From contig NC_084610.1 of the NCBI RefSeq assembly GCF_033807715.1, forward strand, positions 5,952,769 through 6,016,768: 64,000 bases of DNA. Direction: 5' to 3'. This document shows, piece by piece, positions 24,081 through 35,700 of the stretch. This stretch comes from Cololabis saira. Its lineage: Eukaryota; Chordata; Actinopteri; Beloniformes; Belonidae. Within the stretch, counting starts at the first letter, position 1, and the number at the start of each line of letters is the position of its first letter. Below the pieces are notes generated by a model. It made no database searches, was not told the origin of the DNA, and saw nothing but the letters and a program-made list of their open reading frames with translations. The position numbers and the translations under genes are program-made.

Positions 24081-25147
24081 CTGTGTGAGGCAAGTTTATT
24101 TCTAGAGCACAATAGAACACCAGCGTGCTTTACAGAGGCATTTATCAGGGTTCATACGCTTTGAAAAAACCTGGAAAAGTCATGGAATTTTAAAATGTAA
24201 TTTTCAAGGCCTGGAAAAGTTTTGGAAACATAAGTTCACCCCAAAAGTTTTGGAAAAATCATGGAATTTATTTTTCTCACTTAATGATAACATTTAGTAA
24301 TAACAGCCTATAAGGTAGATTTAAAATTGATAAATAAATATTTTGTATAGAAAAGTCTCGTGCGTTCTCACACGTGACGTGCCGAGCATCTTGCGCATCA
24401 TGCAGATCGTTTATTATTACAGTTATTACAGTTATATTAGATTACTATACAACATATACTACAACATAGTGCTGGTATATCAGTGTTAGTCTAAACAAAT
24501 GTTTATTTTGTATAAAACCATAATTTTCATTAGATCTCCACTGTGGTGACCTTTTACATAGTTTTATTCCTATATTTCATTCATACATTGATGTTTTAGA
24601 GGGTCATGTATAGTCATGGAAACTTGCTGCCAAGTCATGGGAAAGTCATGGAAATTTGTTAATTTAAAATTTAAACAAAAAAGAAAGAAATAAGAACAAC
24701 AGATAAAAATCAGTGCAGATTTGGAGCAGGTGAGCCTTCAACCTGGACTTAAATACACTGAGTGTTTCAGCTGATCTGAGGCTTTCTGGGAGTTTGTTCC
24801 AGATATGTGGAGCATAGAAGCTAAATGCAGCTTCTCCATGTCTGGTTCTGACTCTGGCAACTGATAAAAAAACAGATCCAGATGACCTGAGGGGTCTGGA
24901 AGGTTCATACTGGGTCAGGAGTCTCTGATGTGTTCTGGTCCTGGACCATTCAGAGCTTTATAGAGGAGCATCAGAACTTTAAAGTGTGTCCTCTGAGGGA
25001 CAGGTAGAAGGTGTACAGAGCTCAGAGCTGGACTGATGTGGTCCACTTTGTTAGAGGACTGGAGCAGCAGAGTTATGGATGAGCTGCACTTGTCTAACCT
25101 ATGTTTTAGGTAGACCTGTAAAGATGCTGTTACAATAATCAATCAAA
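24081..25147 (-). mobile_element. LINE 3' fragment (L2/Rex1-like) with a nested repeat
   Basis: On the minus strand 24915-25142 reads DHISPALSSVHLLPVPQRTH then FKVLMLLYKALNGPGPEHI. This is the C-terminal reverse-transcriptase motif of L2/CR1/Rex1-type LINEs (usually SLHWLPVxxRIxFKxLLLxYKALxG). The 3' tail continues leftward to GCAAGTTTATTT near 24092. It is interrupted at about 24147-24660 by a repeat rich in GGAAAAGTCATGGAATTT. Confidence 0.7.
24147..24660. repeat. repeat with GTCATGGAAATTT words
   Basis: Starts CAGGGTTCATACGCTTTG and holds CCTGGAAAAGTCATGGAATT, TTTTGGAAAAATCATGGAATT and, at the right edge, GGGAAAGTCATGGAAATTTG. The middle is A/T-rich. It appears to be a nonautonomous DNA element inserted in the LINE tail. 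Confidence 0.5.
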
Positions 25148-25674
25148 CACTGCGTCCTAAATTCCGTACTTCCACCCTAATGAGTATGCAAAATGAGTAT
25201 GCAAGATTTTTTAGTGCGTCCGAAACATTAGAACGTACTCAATAGTAATCTCTATCCATACTCATTCTGGAGAAATGTATTAGTGTGGATTGATGGACAC
25301 TAGCTGAGCAGAAACTTCCCACAATACAATGCAGCGGTGTTTGGTTTCTAAGTGATACGTATATGTCATAAGTATAATATTAAGTATAATAATATTATTA
25401 TATAATATTAATATATAATATTATATAAGGTCATCTTGTTTGGGCCAGGATAAACGGGAAATAGCGGAGCGGAGCTGCTACTGTTACCATGGTAACAGCT
25501 GCTACCGCTGCTGTGACACGTCACTTCCTCCCAACGGCAGGAAGTGACGTGTGCGCTCTTAATAGTACGTCCGAATGAATGCACACTACTGATATTTACT
25601 CAAAAGTGTGCCGAACTTAAGTATACTTTTTAGTATATACTTTTTAGTATGGCATTTCGGACGCACCAAAAGTG
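25148..25674. mobile_element. CACTG-ended MITE
   Basis: Left end CACTGCGTCCTAAATTCCG and right end GGCATTTCGGACGCACC are inverted with mismatches. GAGTATGC and TTTTAGTATATAC words flank the middle. The CACTG start resembles CACTA-type elements; the class is uncertain. It sits directly after the LINE tail. A GGTAACAGCTGCTACC inverted cluster lies near 25490. Confidence 0.55.
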
Positions 25675-26707
25675 TTCGATTAGGTTCTACCTGCTTCTTC
25701 TACCTTCTTGAAGTAATTATACCTTTTTGATGTGCCGTAGAAAAATTGTTTTTTTTAATATTGCGCCCCCTACAGTTCAGGTTTGGTCCAGCGATGTCTT
25801 GCAGGGCGGGACCTTTCGTTAACGACAAAATTACACCCTACTGTACATCTATATTTTGCAGACAGCTTTCATATGGGATAAACAAACTGTGTTTTGCTGC
25901 AGTACCAGATATTGATCCCTGGATGTGTCATCAAAGCCCTGGATTATGTCAACAATTGCCTTTTAATTAACCCTGGACTCCAGGGACGCCACTTCTCATT
26001 CATGAAAATGACATATAGACCTATGTGCTTAAGTTGCCGTGGTAACAGTAAACTGAACGGTAAATGTAACCAGTGTAACCATCATGTGTCGCTCTGGTAA
26101 CGGCAACCTTATTTCAAAACACTGACAGGACAGGGCTAGCTAGCCAAAATGTGAAATTACGTGCAGCCGAAAAAATATTATATCAAGTCAGTCAATTTTG
26201 GTTATGTCAGCAGAAAAACACATAGACGAACGTATCTGATAGTTCTTGTAAAGGTGCAAGACAACATTGTTAGTTAGTTCCTTCCTCTGCACCGGTTCTC
26301 CAGGGTGTTACGAGACAGATGGCCTTTCAAATGCACCACACGTGACCTTTTTTGTTCTGCCGGAGTCTCTCGTACACACTGGTCGGCATTTGCATGACGA
26401 TGAACAACTCTGGAATGCTTTGCATGTGTGAGCTGAGTGTATTACTGTTACCTCAATTGCCACTGGGAAACAGTTGAGTTTCCTTGGATTAGATGTTTCC
26501 CACGACGGCGGTGGTTATTTCTGTACTGTTGGGGAACACTTAGTCAGTCGGGGAACATTCAGTCCTGAAGTGCTTCAGGGAAATGGAGGATGCCATGAGT
26601 TTTTGCATCCCTCAGTCATTTCTGTGACACTATTCCTCGTTTGCTTTTCTCTGTGTGAGGTATTGTCCTCAATTTCCCTCATGATTTCTCCGTTTCTCCA
26701 TTCACAG
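25675..26707. other. intron, no further exon found
   Basis: Ends in the acceptor of the C1-tail exon. Searched for the missing C1 exons; none seen. Confidence 0.5.
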
Positions 26708-26752
26708 GTTACTACATCATGTCAAACAACCACCAACTGTGAGTCCGGCCCG
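26708..26752 (+). CDS. tns1: tns1 exon: end of C1 zinc finger
   Basis: A 45-nt exon, phase 0 to 0, between a TTCACAG acceptor and a GTGAGT donor. It reads [15 protein letters not shown]. The VTTSC aligns with the end of the tensin-2 C1 domain (CEAKVTSACQ), so the Cys is probably the last zinc ligand of a C1 domain. The preceding exon should end in a codon for the residue before V, in phase 0. I searched left to base 1 for a TGY-GAR-NNN-AAR-GT ending and did not find one. The 45-nt length and the small coding signal mean this call rests on homology and phase. Confidence 0.7.
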
Positions 26753-29700
26753 GTGAGTATACAGTGCGCGTGTCTTGTTGTGTGGAAATGAGCCCATAAA
26801 GGAAACATTTAAAGGTCTGGGTGACCTCCTTTAATGTACGGGGTCTTCCTGGAATTGTGGTCAAACCACTCACCGTGGAGTTCAAAGAGGTTGCCGCTGG
26901 AGTTCAAATCCCATCTTTAGGGAGATGGCGGCGAGACAGTTATGAAGATTAATCCAACACATCCAAGTGAGGCTCTTAGAGAAAACTCAAAGTACTGAAA
27001 CTTCCCCCGATTCTTCTTGATATCGCATTAATTTTAGTGAAAGTGACATTTAATGAAAATATATTGGGACTATTGATATCTTGAGTTTTGAGGATCCTAC
27101 AAGACCTCAAATTTACGTGATTAAAGGGGACCTATTATGGCATCAAATACCTATTTTAAACAGGCCTTGAATGTCTTTAAAACAAGCTTTTGACTGTTTT
27201 TGATAAATAAATTAGAAATTCAGCTTCTGAGCCATGTCTTTATCTTCCCATTCTCTAACCTCATTATCTATGCAGGATTCTGAGTGGGCGGGGCTATGAT
27301 AATGAGGCACTGTGCTGATTGGCTGCCTGAATGACGCGATACACCGCTACGAAAAAATGGAGGAAGCTCCGGCCGGCGGAGTTAGTTATGGGCGTGGTTT
27401 CACGCATCGGAGGCAAACCGATGCAAATCGCATTTTCATTACGTAACGAAAGGGAGCAGAATCTTATTGGCTCGTAGATCCACATCACACTGGACGGCTC
27501 ATCCGGACGGCTGTACAGACACTGCAGAATTTGGTTGCTTTCCTCCTTCTCTGAGTTGGCAGGCTGAGGGGAGACCACTTTATATATGTTAAAGCAAGAG
27601 AAAACCTGTTTTTCATAATAGGTCCCCTTTAAGTTAATCTACAGGTGCAACCACTGAGTGTGTGAAGAGAACTGGACTGTGGTGTTAGGTTCTTTCAGAG
27701 TGGCTCTGGTGGCCGTTGAAGCCATTAAGCCATGCTTCCTACAAGTTTCATTCATTCATTCTGTAACATCCTTTAACTTTAAATATATTCATGCATCCTC
27801 ATTTCCAATGTTGCTACCGAAATAGCATCTGAAATGAGGACTTGTGGAGCTTTGGGCAAACTCTGCAGGACTCTATGGCCGAGCCAAGGCCATGACTTGA
27901 ACTTCCAGGGTAAAAGGTGGCTGTTTCTGGGTGCACCACCTTACCAGTGCTAACCTTTGGAGGGGGAGCCATTTCTGCCCTTGGACCCTTCAAGACAAAC
28001 CCAAAACCAGCCCCTTAGTACATTCAACATCACAACAAGACTTACAATCTTTAAAATATGAGTAATTATGCTCTGTTGGCTCTTAATCCACAGATTAGAT
28101 TTCTGGTTCGATCAAAATGCTAAGCAGTAAGCGGCTAACACGATGACAGCTATCCTGGAGATTGCAGTGTAGCTGTTATTCTAAAACCCTGCCCCTAATT
28201 ATATATTAATATGAGGTTTAATATAAGTTTAACTGATGACAAAAGTTCTCATGGATATGAAATCCACCTTTGGTGTCAATAAACTTTTTTGAGTGAGTGG
28301 AAAGGCTTAGTGGAAAAGTTACATCAGTTACATCAAAAAAAAAAGTTACATCAGTGTATACAAATGAGTAAATTCATGTTCGTGATTCAGACTGGATTGG
28401 CCTTTTTTATTCTCCCTTGTATCACTTTTCTCATTATATAATCATCTATTTAGCATTTATGTGTGGAGAGCTTTTATTGCATGTACAGTGCCAAAAATAC
28501 TTGACATTATTTGCGTGACGATAGATTTGTGAACAAAAGAATGACGTGCAGGAGTGTTCCAGCCTGGCGTGAGCAAGTCATCCAGAGGCTCTTAGATGCA
28601 GACAAAATATAGTGACATCAGATTCATGAAGACTTCGAAACACAGAGAAGACAATGGAAGAAGTGACGTGCTGCAGTCAAAGTGATTCTTCCTGCTTCCA
28701 AGGGTTCCTGCTCCAAAGGACAAAATGTGATTTATGCACTGCGACTCGAAGACTTGGTTCATTTTCATTTTAATGAGCTTGAAATTGGAGTTTTCATTCA
28801 CTTCCATGAAAAATGAAAGCTCAGCAAATGTTGGTCATGATTAGAGGACCAGCAGGGATTGTATTTTAATGATTCTCCAGATTTCTCCTCTATAATGTAA
28901 AATAAAAAGTGGAGCTGTATGTCCTTTTTAATATCTTTAAGATCAACAGTGAATTATGCGTTCAAATTACGAGCGCCCCAAGCTACAGTAACTTCCCACG
29001 TTTATTTAAAGCTCCTGCCTTTGAAATCACCGCTGCAGCGTGTTATAAACATTGTTTACAGCCCCCGACAGATTTTTCCTTTCACTTGGATCCTTAGCGA
29101 GCTCTGGGTCACACACTGTGTATACATATTCAGTTTTTGGTATGTCCTTCAGCAATACTCACACTCAGTTTAAGAGTTCATATTTTAAGAGCTTGACATG
29201 CCGCTGAAGTGAATTACGCCAAAGGCTTTTCACGAAATGTGGTTGTATTAGTTTGGCCGTGAGAAATGACAGCGGCGATGGTTCATGGAGTCTGAGTCTT
29301 TCCCCAGAAGTCCTGTGTGTGTTTACATTAAGTCCTGTGGGTTTATATATATATATATATGTATATAAGTATGTGTGTGTGTATTAATTGTGAAACAAAA
29401 ATGACTAACCTGCTAACTCTCGTCTCTCCCATCAGCCTCCTACTCCCCAGCTGCCATTGAAGCATGTAGAGACACCGGTAAGTACAGGCTCATTTTAAGT
29501 CTGTTCATTCGCAAAAGATGTTTTTATTTGTATTTCCAGCGATCATGTATGTTACGTGCCGCAGACGCTTTCTAGACTTAACCTGCAATATTGCTGAGAT
29601 GCCATTTGTGATCCGGATAGTTTTTCTGGTGGAAGAACGTAGATGCACAAATCCATCTAACACCAAACCTCACTCACATTTTTGGTGGCTGAATGAGAGC

Positions 29701-32700
29701 AGCACTGCCAGAACAGCATTCATGGAAGAGTGGCGGCAAGTACGCCCGGCCAAATAAAATATGAATATTACAGACAAACAACTGCTGGCTAGCAACCACA
29801 TTTTGACTGACAAATGGATCGTAGTCGGTGCATAACAGTATGTGACAGCTTTTTAATTTATTTTTTTTTGCATGATGATAAACCATGGCATCCTGTAGAT
29901 CATTTTTTGTCAGCTTTATGGCTGGTTTTGTCAGACAATTAACAGATTTTAATATAAAATAAAGCACTACATTAATTGAAACATTTATCACTGAGGTGTG
30001 TTTGCAGTGACATGTTTGAGAAGCATTTGGTGCAAACATATTTTGCATCACCATAATTACGCAATGGTTTGGCCATTGCAGTGGTGCGGTTCAGCCGGTG
30101 AATCAGTCTCGTTGTTTCTTGTGTCTCTCACACATGCACACACGCACACACAAACACACACACACACACACACACTTTGAGGCCTAAATATTAAAACTGT
30201 TGACTCTTAAGCCCCTATATGTGTTCTATCCGTTCTTGTAAAATGAAGAATGTGGCCAACTTGGCCAGCCGGTCACGTCATGAAAATCTTCTCCCGTGAA
30301 ATGGGCCTGGTACCCCATCCATTCATTATCATTTTCACTGGGATAGAACATACTGGGGGAGCTGGGATTTATGGGATGGCTCATGTCAGAGCATCCTAGA
30401 GCCACTATTCAAAGAAACCCCAGATGGCTGCAGAATTCCTTGGATCAACATATTTTTTTTTCACAAAACCAAAAATATTCAGTCTTTGCTACTCTATTGG
30501 AAACCATCTTGGATGTCCCGTTAATTCTAGTCTTTACCTACAGTACAGTACGTCATATGTTTTGTGTCTCTGATTGGTTGCATGTCTATCCAACGGCGTC
30601 CAAAGTCAGTTTTCTTAACTGTGTCCATTCGTACTGCCACCTGGGAGTCAAAGTCGTAGCTTTCAAAGGAACAAAACTATCTATTTGTGTCGCAGAGGAA
30701 AAGAATCTGGACGGCTGGCCGAGCCAGAAGATGGCAGTACCAGGCAATGTTTACCAATCAGAGCACAGAGTTGAGACGTCCATAAGGACTGCTCTCTCTA
30801 TACTGAACAGGATTATACAACACATTATTTAACCCTTAAAAATGATGACATACAAGTTCTTCAGAGCAGATAATCGGACATATAGTAGACGCACGAGTGC
30901 TTTATTGGTGGCAGCATCTCACTTAGTGAAGGTATTTTCAACTGTGCCACTGACAAGGTCAGTTTATGAAACCTATCGGTCATGAGCTGTTTAACCTCCT
31001 CTCAAGAGCTTAGAAATATTTGGTGCATTAGCCATTAAAACATAAAAACTGAGGTGACATATGTTGCTCCCAGCTCGTCGCCAGAAACCAATGCCAAGGA
31101 CTGGCCTGAGACCAGGTATGAATATTTTCCTTGACACTGCTAAACTATGAAGGCTGTGGGCATAAGCAACAAAATAAAAGGGATCACAGCTGCTGCTAAT
31201 GTAGAAAAAACGGGACTATTATTAAAGCCAACAGGCAGAAAACAGGTGGAATTTGTTTAGATTGTTTAAGATTATAAAAAGAGACTATATCTTCATTCCT
31301 CTTCTCGAGATAATATCTACTCCAAAGATAAAGGCGGTCCTGTTTTTTTTCCTTTCCCTTTCGTTGGTCCGTGTTTGCGTCAGACATCGCCTAAATGTTT
31401 AGATCAGCTGTAGAAATAAGAGGGTGACTCAGAGCTGGATTATAAACACCGGTCGGCCTGTGTACACCAGCCTGTATGGAGATTGATGCACATTCAGGGC
31501 AGGACAAAAAATGCAAAGGACAGAGTTTGACAAACAGAAAATGAATTACAAGAGTGAATCCCTCAGCTTTACATCTGACATTTAAAGGAAGACTCAAACC
31601 TCCACGTTCATTCATTCGTTGGTAACCTTGACCGCAAAAAGTGTTTAGTTGTAACAAACTTACTCAACTAAGTTAGTGTTTTTCAGTGATGCATGTTTGT
31701 CTCAATCTGTCCCACAATACACACTCTTAGTTCTCCATCAGTATTCTTAAGGTCGCTTTTTAAATGTGTTATTCCCGTGAAAAATGTATACTACACATCG
31801 TGGTACCCAGCTAATTGTGCTAACAACAAAATAAAGTATTTACAAGTATTTGACAGGAAATTAGTCAGAAATATGATCACGGGAACACACTGATCACAAC
31901 AATAAACAAAGAAGAAGCGGATTCAACTGGAATGCTTTGACATTTTTTTTGCGCTTTGTCATCGTGACATTAGGTTGTTGTTCCAACATCTAGCTAACAT
32001 CCAACTAACATTTTTAGCTGCCAGCAAGAAAACAAGCTGAAGTGTTCACAGCTGTATTTCACCGCAAGTAACAATAAATTAATCGGAATTAGGAGTTCTT
32101 GAACATACTACTGAGCATAACAATGAACACTGAGAAAATGTATTATGCTTCAGACTTTGTAGTTGCTCTTTGTCATTGTGACATGTGCATATACCGAACA
32201 TCTAGCGTTGCTGTATACAGTACAGACCAATACCAATGTTTGGATACACCTTCTTATTCAAACGAAAGGGGAAGTGTGTCCAAACCTTTGGTCTGTACTG
32301 TAGTCCACAGTCCCTATGTAAAAAGTTAAAAACAATGTCAAAAACAATGTCTTGAGTTCAACTACTGAATTTTCTGAAAATAATCGTAGTGGTGTTCACA
32401 GTTTCATCCTGTGCGCCCAAATAAATCATAACAGCATATGTATCATTACAGTATGCCCTTTTATACCCTATAATATCATTACCATACAGACATATGTGAT
32501 ATAATATCTGTGATCAAATAGAAAGAACACTAATGTCCGTGTTATGTGTTGCTCTTTTCACGTCACTACATTTTTGCTCCACAGCCCATAAATTGGTCAA
32601 AAACCACCAGTTTAGAAAAATATCACCATCAAAAATGTATTAGATAGCCTATTATTATTATTAACATGCCGCTGCTGTAACTACCAAGATGTCCTCAAAA

Positions 32701-35700
32701 CAATTACAGCAATGTTGTGTTTACGACTTAAAAAAAACCCTCTTAATCTAGAGGGATAAATTACCTTTGACCATCAGACTGCTGTCAGACCTGTTTTTTT
32801 AATCACATAATCTGGTTAATCAGTAAACTTTGTGTTCTCACATGTTCGATACACATTTCATTACATGACAGTGTTAATAACAAACATTAAGCTTTTTAAT
32901 AAAAATTAACTTCCGCATACAGTCAAACGTTAACCAAAACTTATTTTGTTGGTCTTTTATGGCTAATCTCAGTCTGTTCCATCTATCTTTTTCTTCGCTG
33001 AAGGGCTGTAAATGAATCTGAAGTAGGACATGTTGGTACATGTTGGTACATCCTTGGTCACCTGGGCCTTATTGTTGTAAACTACTTAGCGCAATGCATT
33101 ATAGCATTTCTGAGTGTGCTTTATAGGGATTAATAATTTACACTACATATTCATACACTACTTAAAAATGGCGACAGTGGATTGTAGCGTATGTTACAGC
33201 TAACTTTAGCATGTCAATGTTACACAAAAATCAATCAACAAGTTATAGTATTTACAGTTGCGTCATGTATTTAACAGCAAATTCATGGTAATTGTGAGTG
33301 CTGGAATGTACTGAAGATAACAATAAAATACAGGCATTATGGTTGCTCAATTTAGCTTGTTGCTTCAACATCTTGCTAACATTTGCTTATCCACGAGTAA
33401 ACAGGCCAGAATTTTTCAAAGCTGTATTTTCAGTCTGAAAGATTTAAGTAAGTTGTGTTTATAAAAAAATTTATTAAAATTGTCACTTTAACCAGACGTT
33501 TTACCAAAACGTTAGCTGCAACTACAGACAAAACTCTCAAATTTCCAAAAACATCAAAAACTGGGTTGTGGTTGTCACTATTTACAAATGTTTTATTTGT
33601 GTTGTCTTATTTTATGAGGCTGATTTTTTTTGTTTCATGTCAATAGTAGTATTCGTTAGGGATTTTTTACATTCATGGATTTTTTTACATAGAAATTCAA
33701 ATTTGCTGTGGATTCTGTGTCCATTCTTCATTCCAGGTGTCATCGTCATGAGGGGTTTTCCACACCCCTTGTCCGTCTGTGTGTGCGTCTCTTTGTGGTG
33801 TGTGAGTGAAGAAGGAAGTGTCGATGGAATGCTTGTTTGGTTAGTCTATTCAGGATATATCCACAGTGGTTTTGGGTCAAAATGCCTCATTGTAACCATA
33901 ATTGAGCCAGTGTGGGGCCTGTTGAGGGTAATCCAAGTGCAATAAGGGGATTTTTTTTCATCACTTTTTGGCTCGGGTAGAATGGAGCAAATATATGCAT
34001 AAAGGTTCCAGACGCAGTAAGGGAAAACAAAGTCAACAGACTCTGAGAAAACATTGGTTTGTTGTTAAATATTGCTTCTATTTCTCATTCTCTGCATTTG
34101 CAACCTGTTTCACCATCCTGAGGGGTAATTAGGGTAAAACATGTGCATAAACACACTGTACGCAAGCACGAGGCATGGAAAGAATGGGAATCTGTACAAG
34201 ACACAGAGGGGAGGAGAGTCAAAAATAATGAGAGATAATGACACAGAAGGGGGAGTACTTCCAAAGATCACAGAGTGAGTGAGTGGGAGAGGACGAGGAA
34301 GAAAGCAGACGACAGTTGAAACGGGAGAAGATACAGAAGTAGATGCATCATGGCATGTTACATAATCGCTGATCAGATTTGGCTCAAACGGGACAGCCTG
34401 CAGTGTCTTTTCTTTTTGTTGTGATAATAAAACCGGCGTTCTTTGTCACAGACCTCTCACCACCTGGATAATGCTTGGACATGTAGAGAAGGATAAAACT
34501 GGACTTTGGTTTGGATTTCAAAACAATCATCTGACAAGATTTGAATTTCTAGGAGTAATCTTAGTGAAAAGGTGGTAAAACAGTAGTGTCTTCAGTCGTG
34601 ATTGTAGCCATGCATCTGGCCAGCTCCATTCGACGGCGTTTTGCCCACCTGCGATCCTCCTGGAGGTGGAGCACAGGGTTCGTGTTAGGCAAGGTGAGCC
34701 ATGCAACATTTATGAACGATGTATTCAGAATCGTGGCACTGATGTTCCTAATCAGGATGTTTTAACTGTAAAATACGAATCAGGTGTTTTCATGTTGACT
34801 GATCTGCAGTCATGCCGCTATTGTTGCTACAAGCACGTGCCGGCCCAACACCCTTGCAGCTTCATGTGGACAGGCTGTTTCATTTTGCAAACATCGCAGG
34901 CTGAGGTCTGTGGAGCATCTGGTTCCTGCCAGAGAATTATGCAGCCGTTCTGGCTCAGGGGGGCTGTGATTAGCTTCATCTGTGAGGAGCTCCTCGGCTG
35001 CAGGAGGGAGTGCAACCGGCTGTGTGCTTAACCTTGAGTGTTGATTACAGACATCACTATTAAACTGCTTAACCAGTAAAGCCGTCTGTCAGGTCAGAGC
35101 CACGGCACATTCAACTGTCTGTGCTTGTTCCTTCCTCTTTTTGATAATTATTTTCTTACATTTGTTGCAGATTTGACTGCTGTTCAGCACGAAACCATGT
35201 GAAAAAGAAAAAGCTCAGGTTTTTTCATGACACAACTTTATAAAGGTCTTAAAATGAGAGAAATGCAGCCTCAGATGATGAGCGATTAATATATGACAGT
35301 GTGCCATTATTCCTTTTTTGATCAAATGTTGCCACGTATCTCTTTTAACAACCAGGAATTGCTTCACAGTCCTATTTTATAAATCAACAACCCTGAAACC
35401 AGCTCAAAAAACTAGAGTGGACCTCATAACAGAGGTGACTGAAGGAGTTATGGAAGTGGTGATGGATAAGGAATGACTAAGAAAACTCAGCATTCTAAAA
35501 AAGACTTGAACTCCAATCCTGTAGGGGGAGACTCTGAGAAAATTCAAACGCCACTTGGTGCGGCTTTAAATAATTATGTAAACTTTGACTGTCCTTTTCT
35601 TTACATTTATAAAATCACAGTACGCATATAACCTACAGGACTGTCTCAGAAAATTAGAATATTGTGATAAAGTTCTTTATTTTCTGTAATGCAATTAAAA

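Larger units (their letters stand above)
29478..34609. other. intron, mostly featureless
   Basis: A/T-rich DNA with a CA repeat at 30130 and a small TA-flanked MITE at 32218. Open frames such as 30371-30832 have neither homology nor splice borders. Confidence 0.5.

Noticed and set aside
27294..27578. 94-codon minus-strand open frame
   Set aside because: Lies wholly inside a TTAA-flanked nonautonomous element and shows no transposase motifs.
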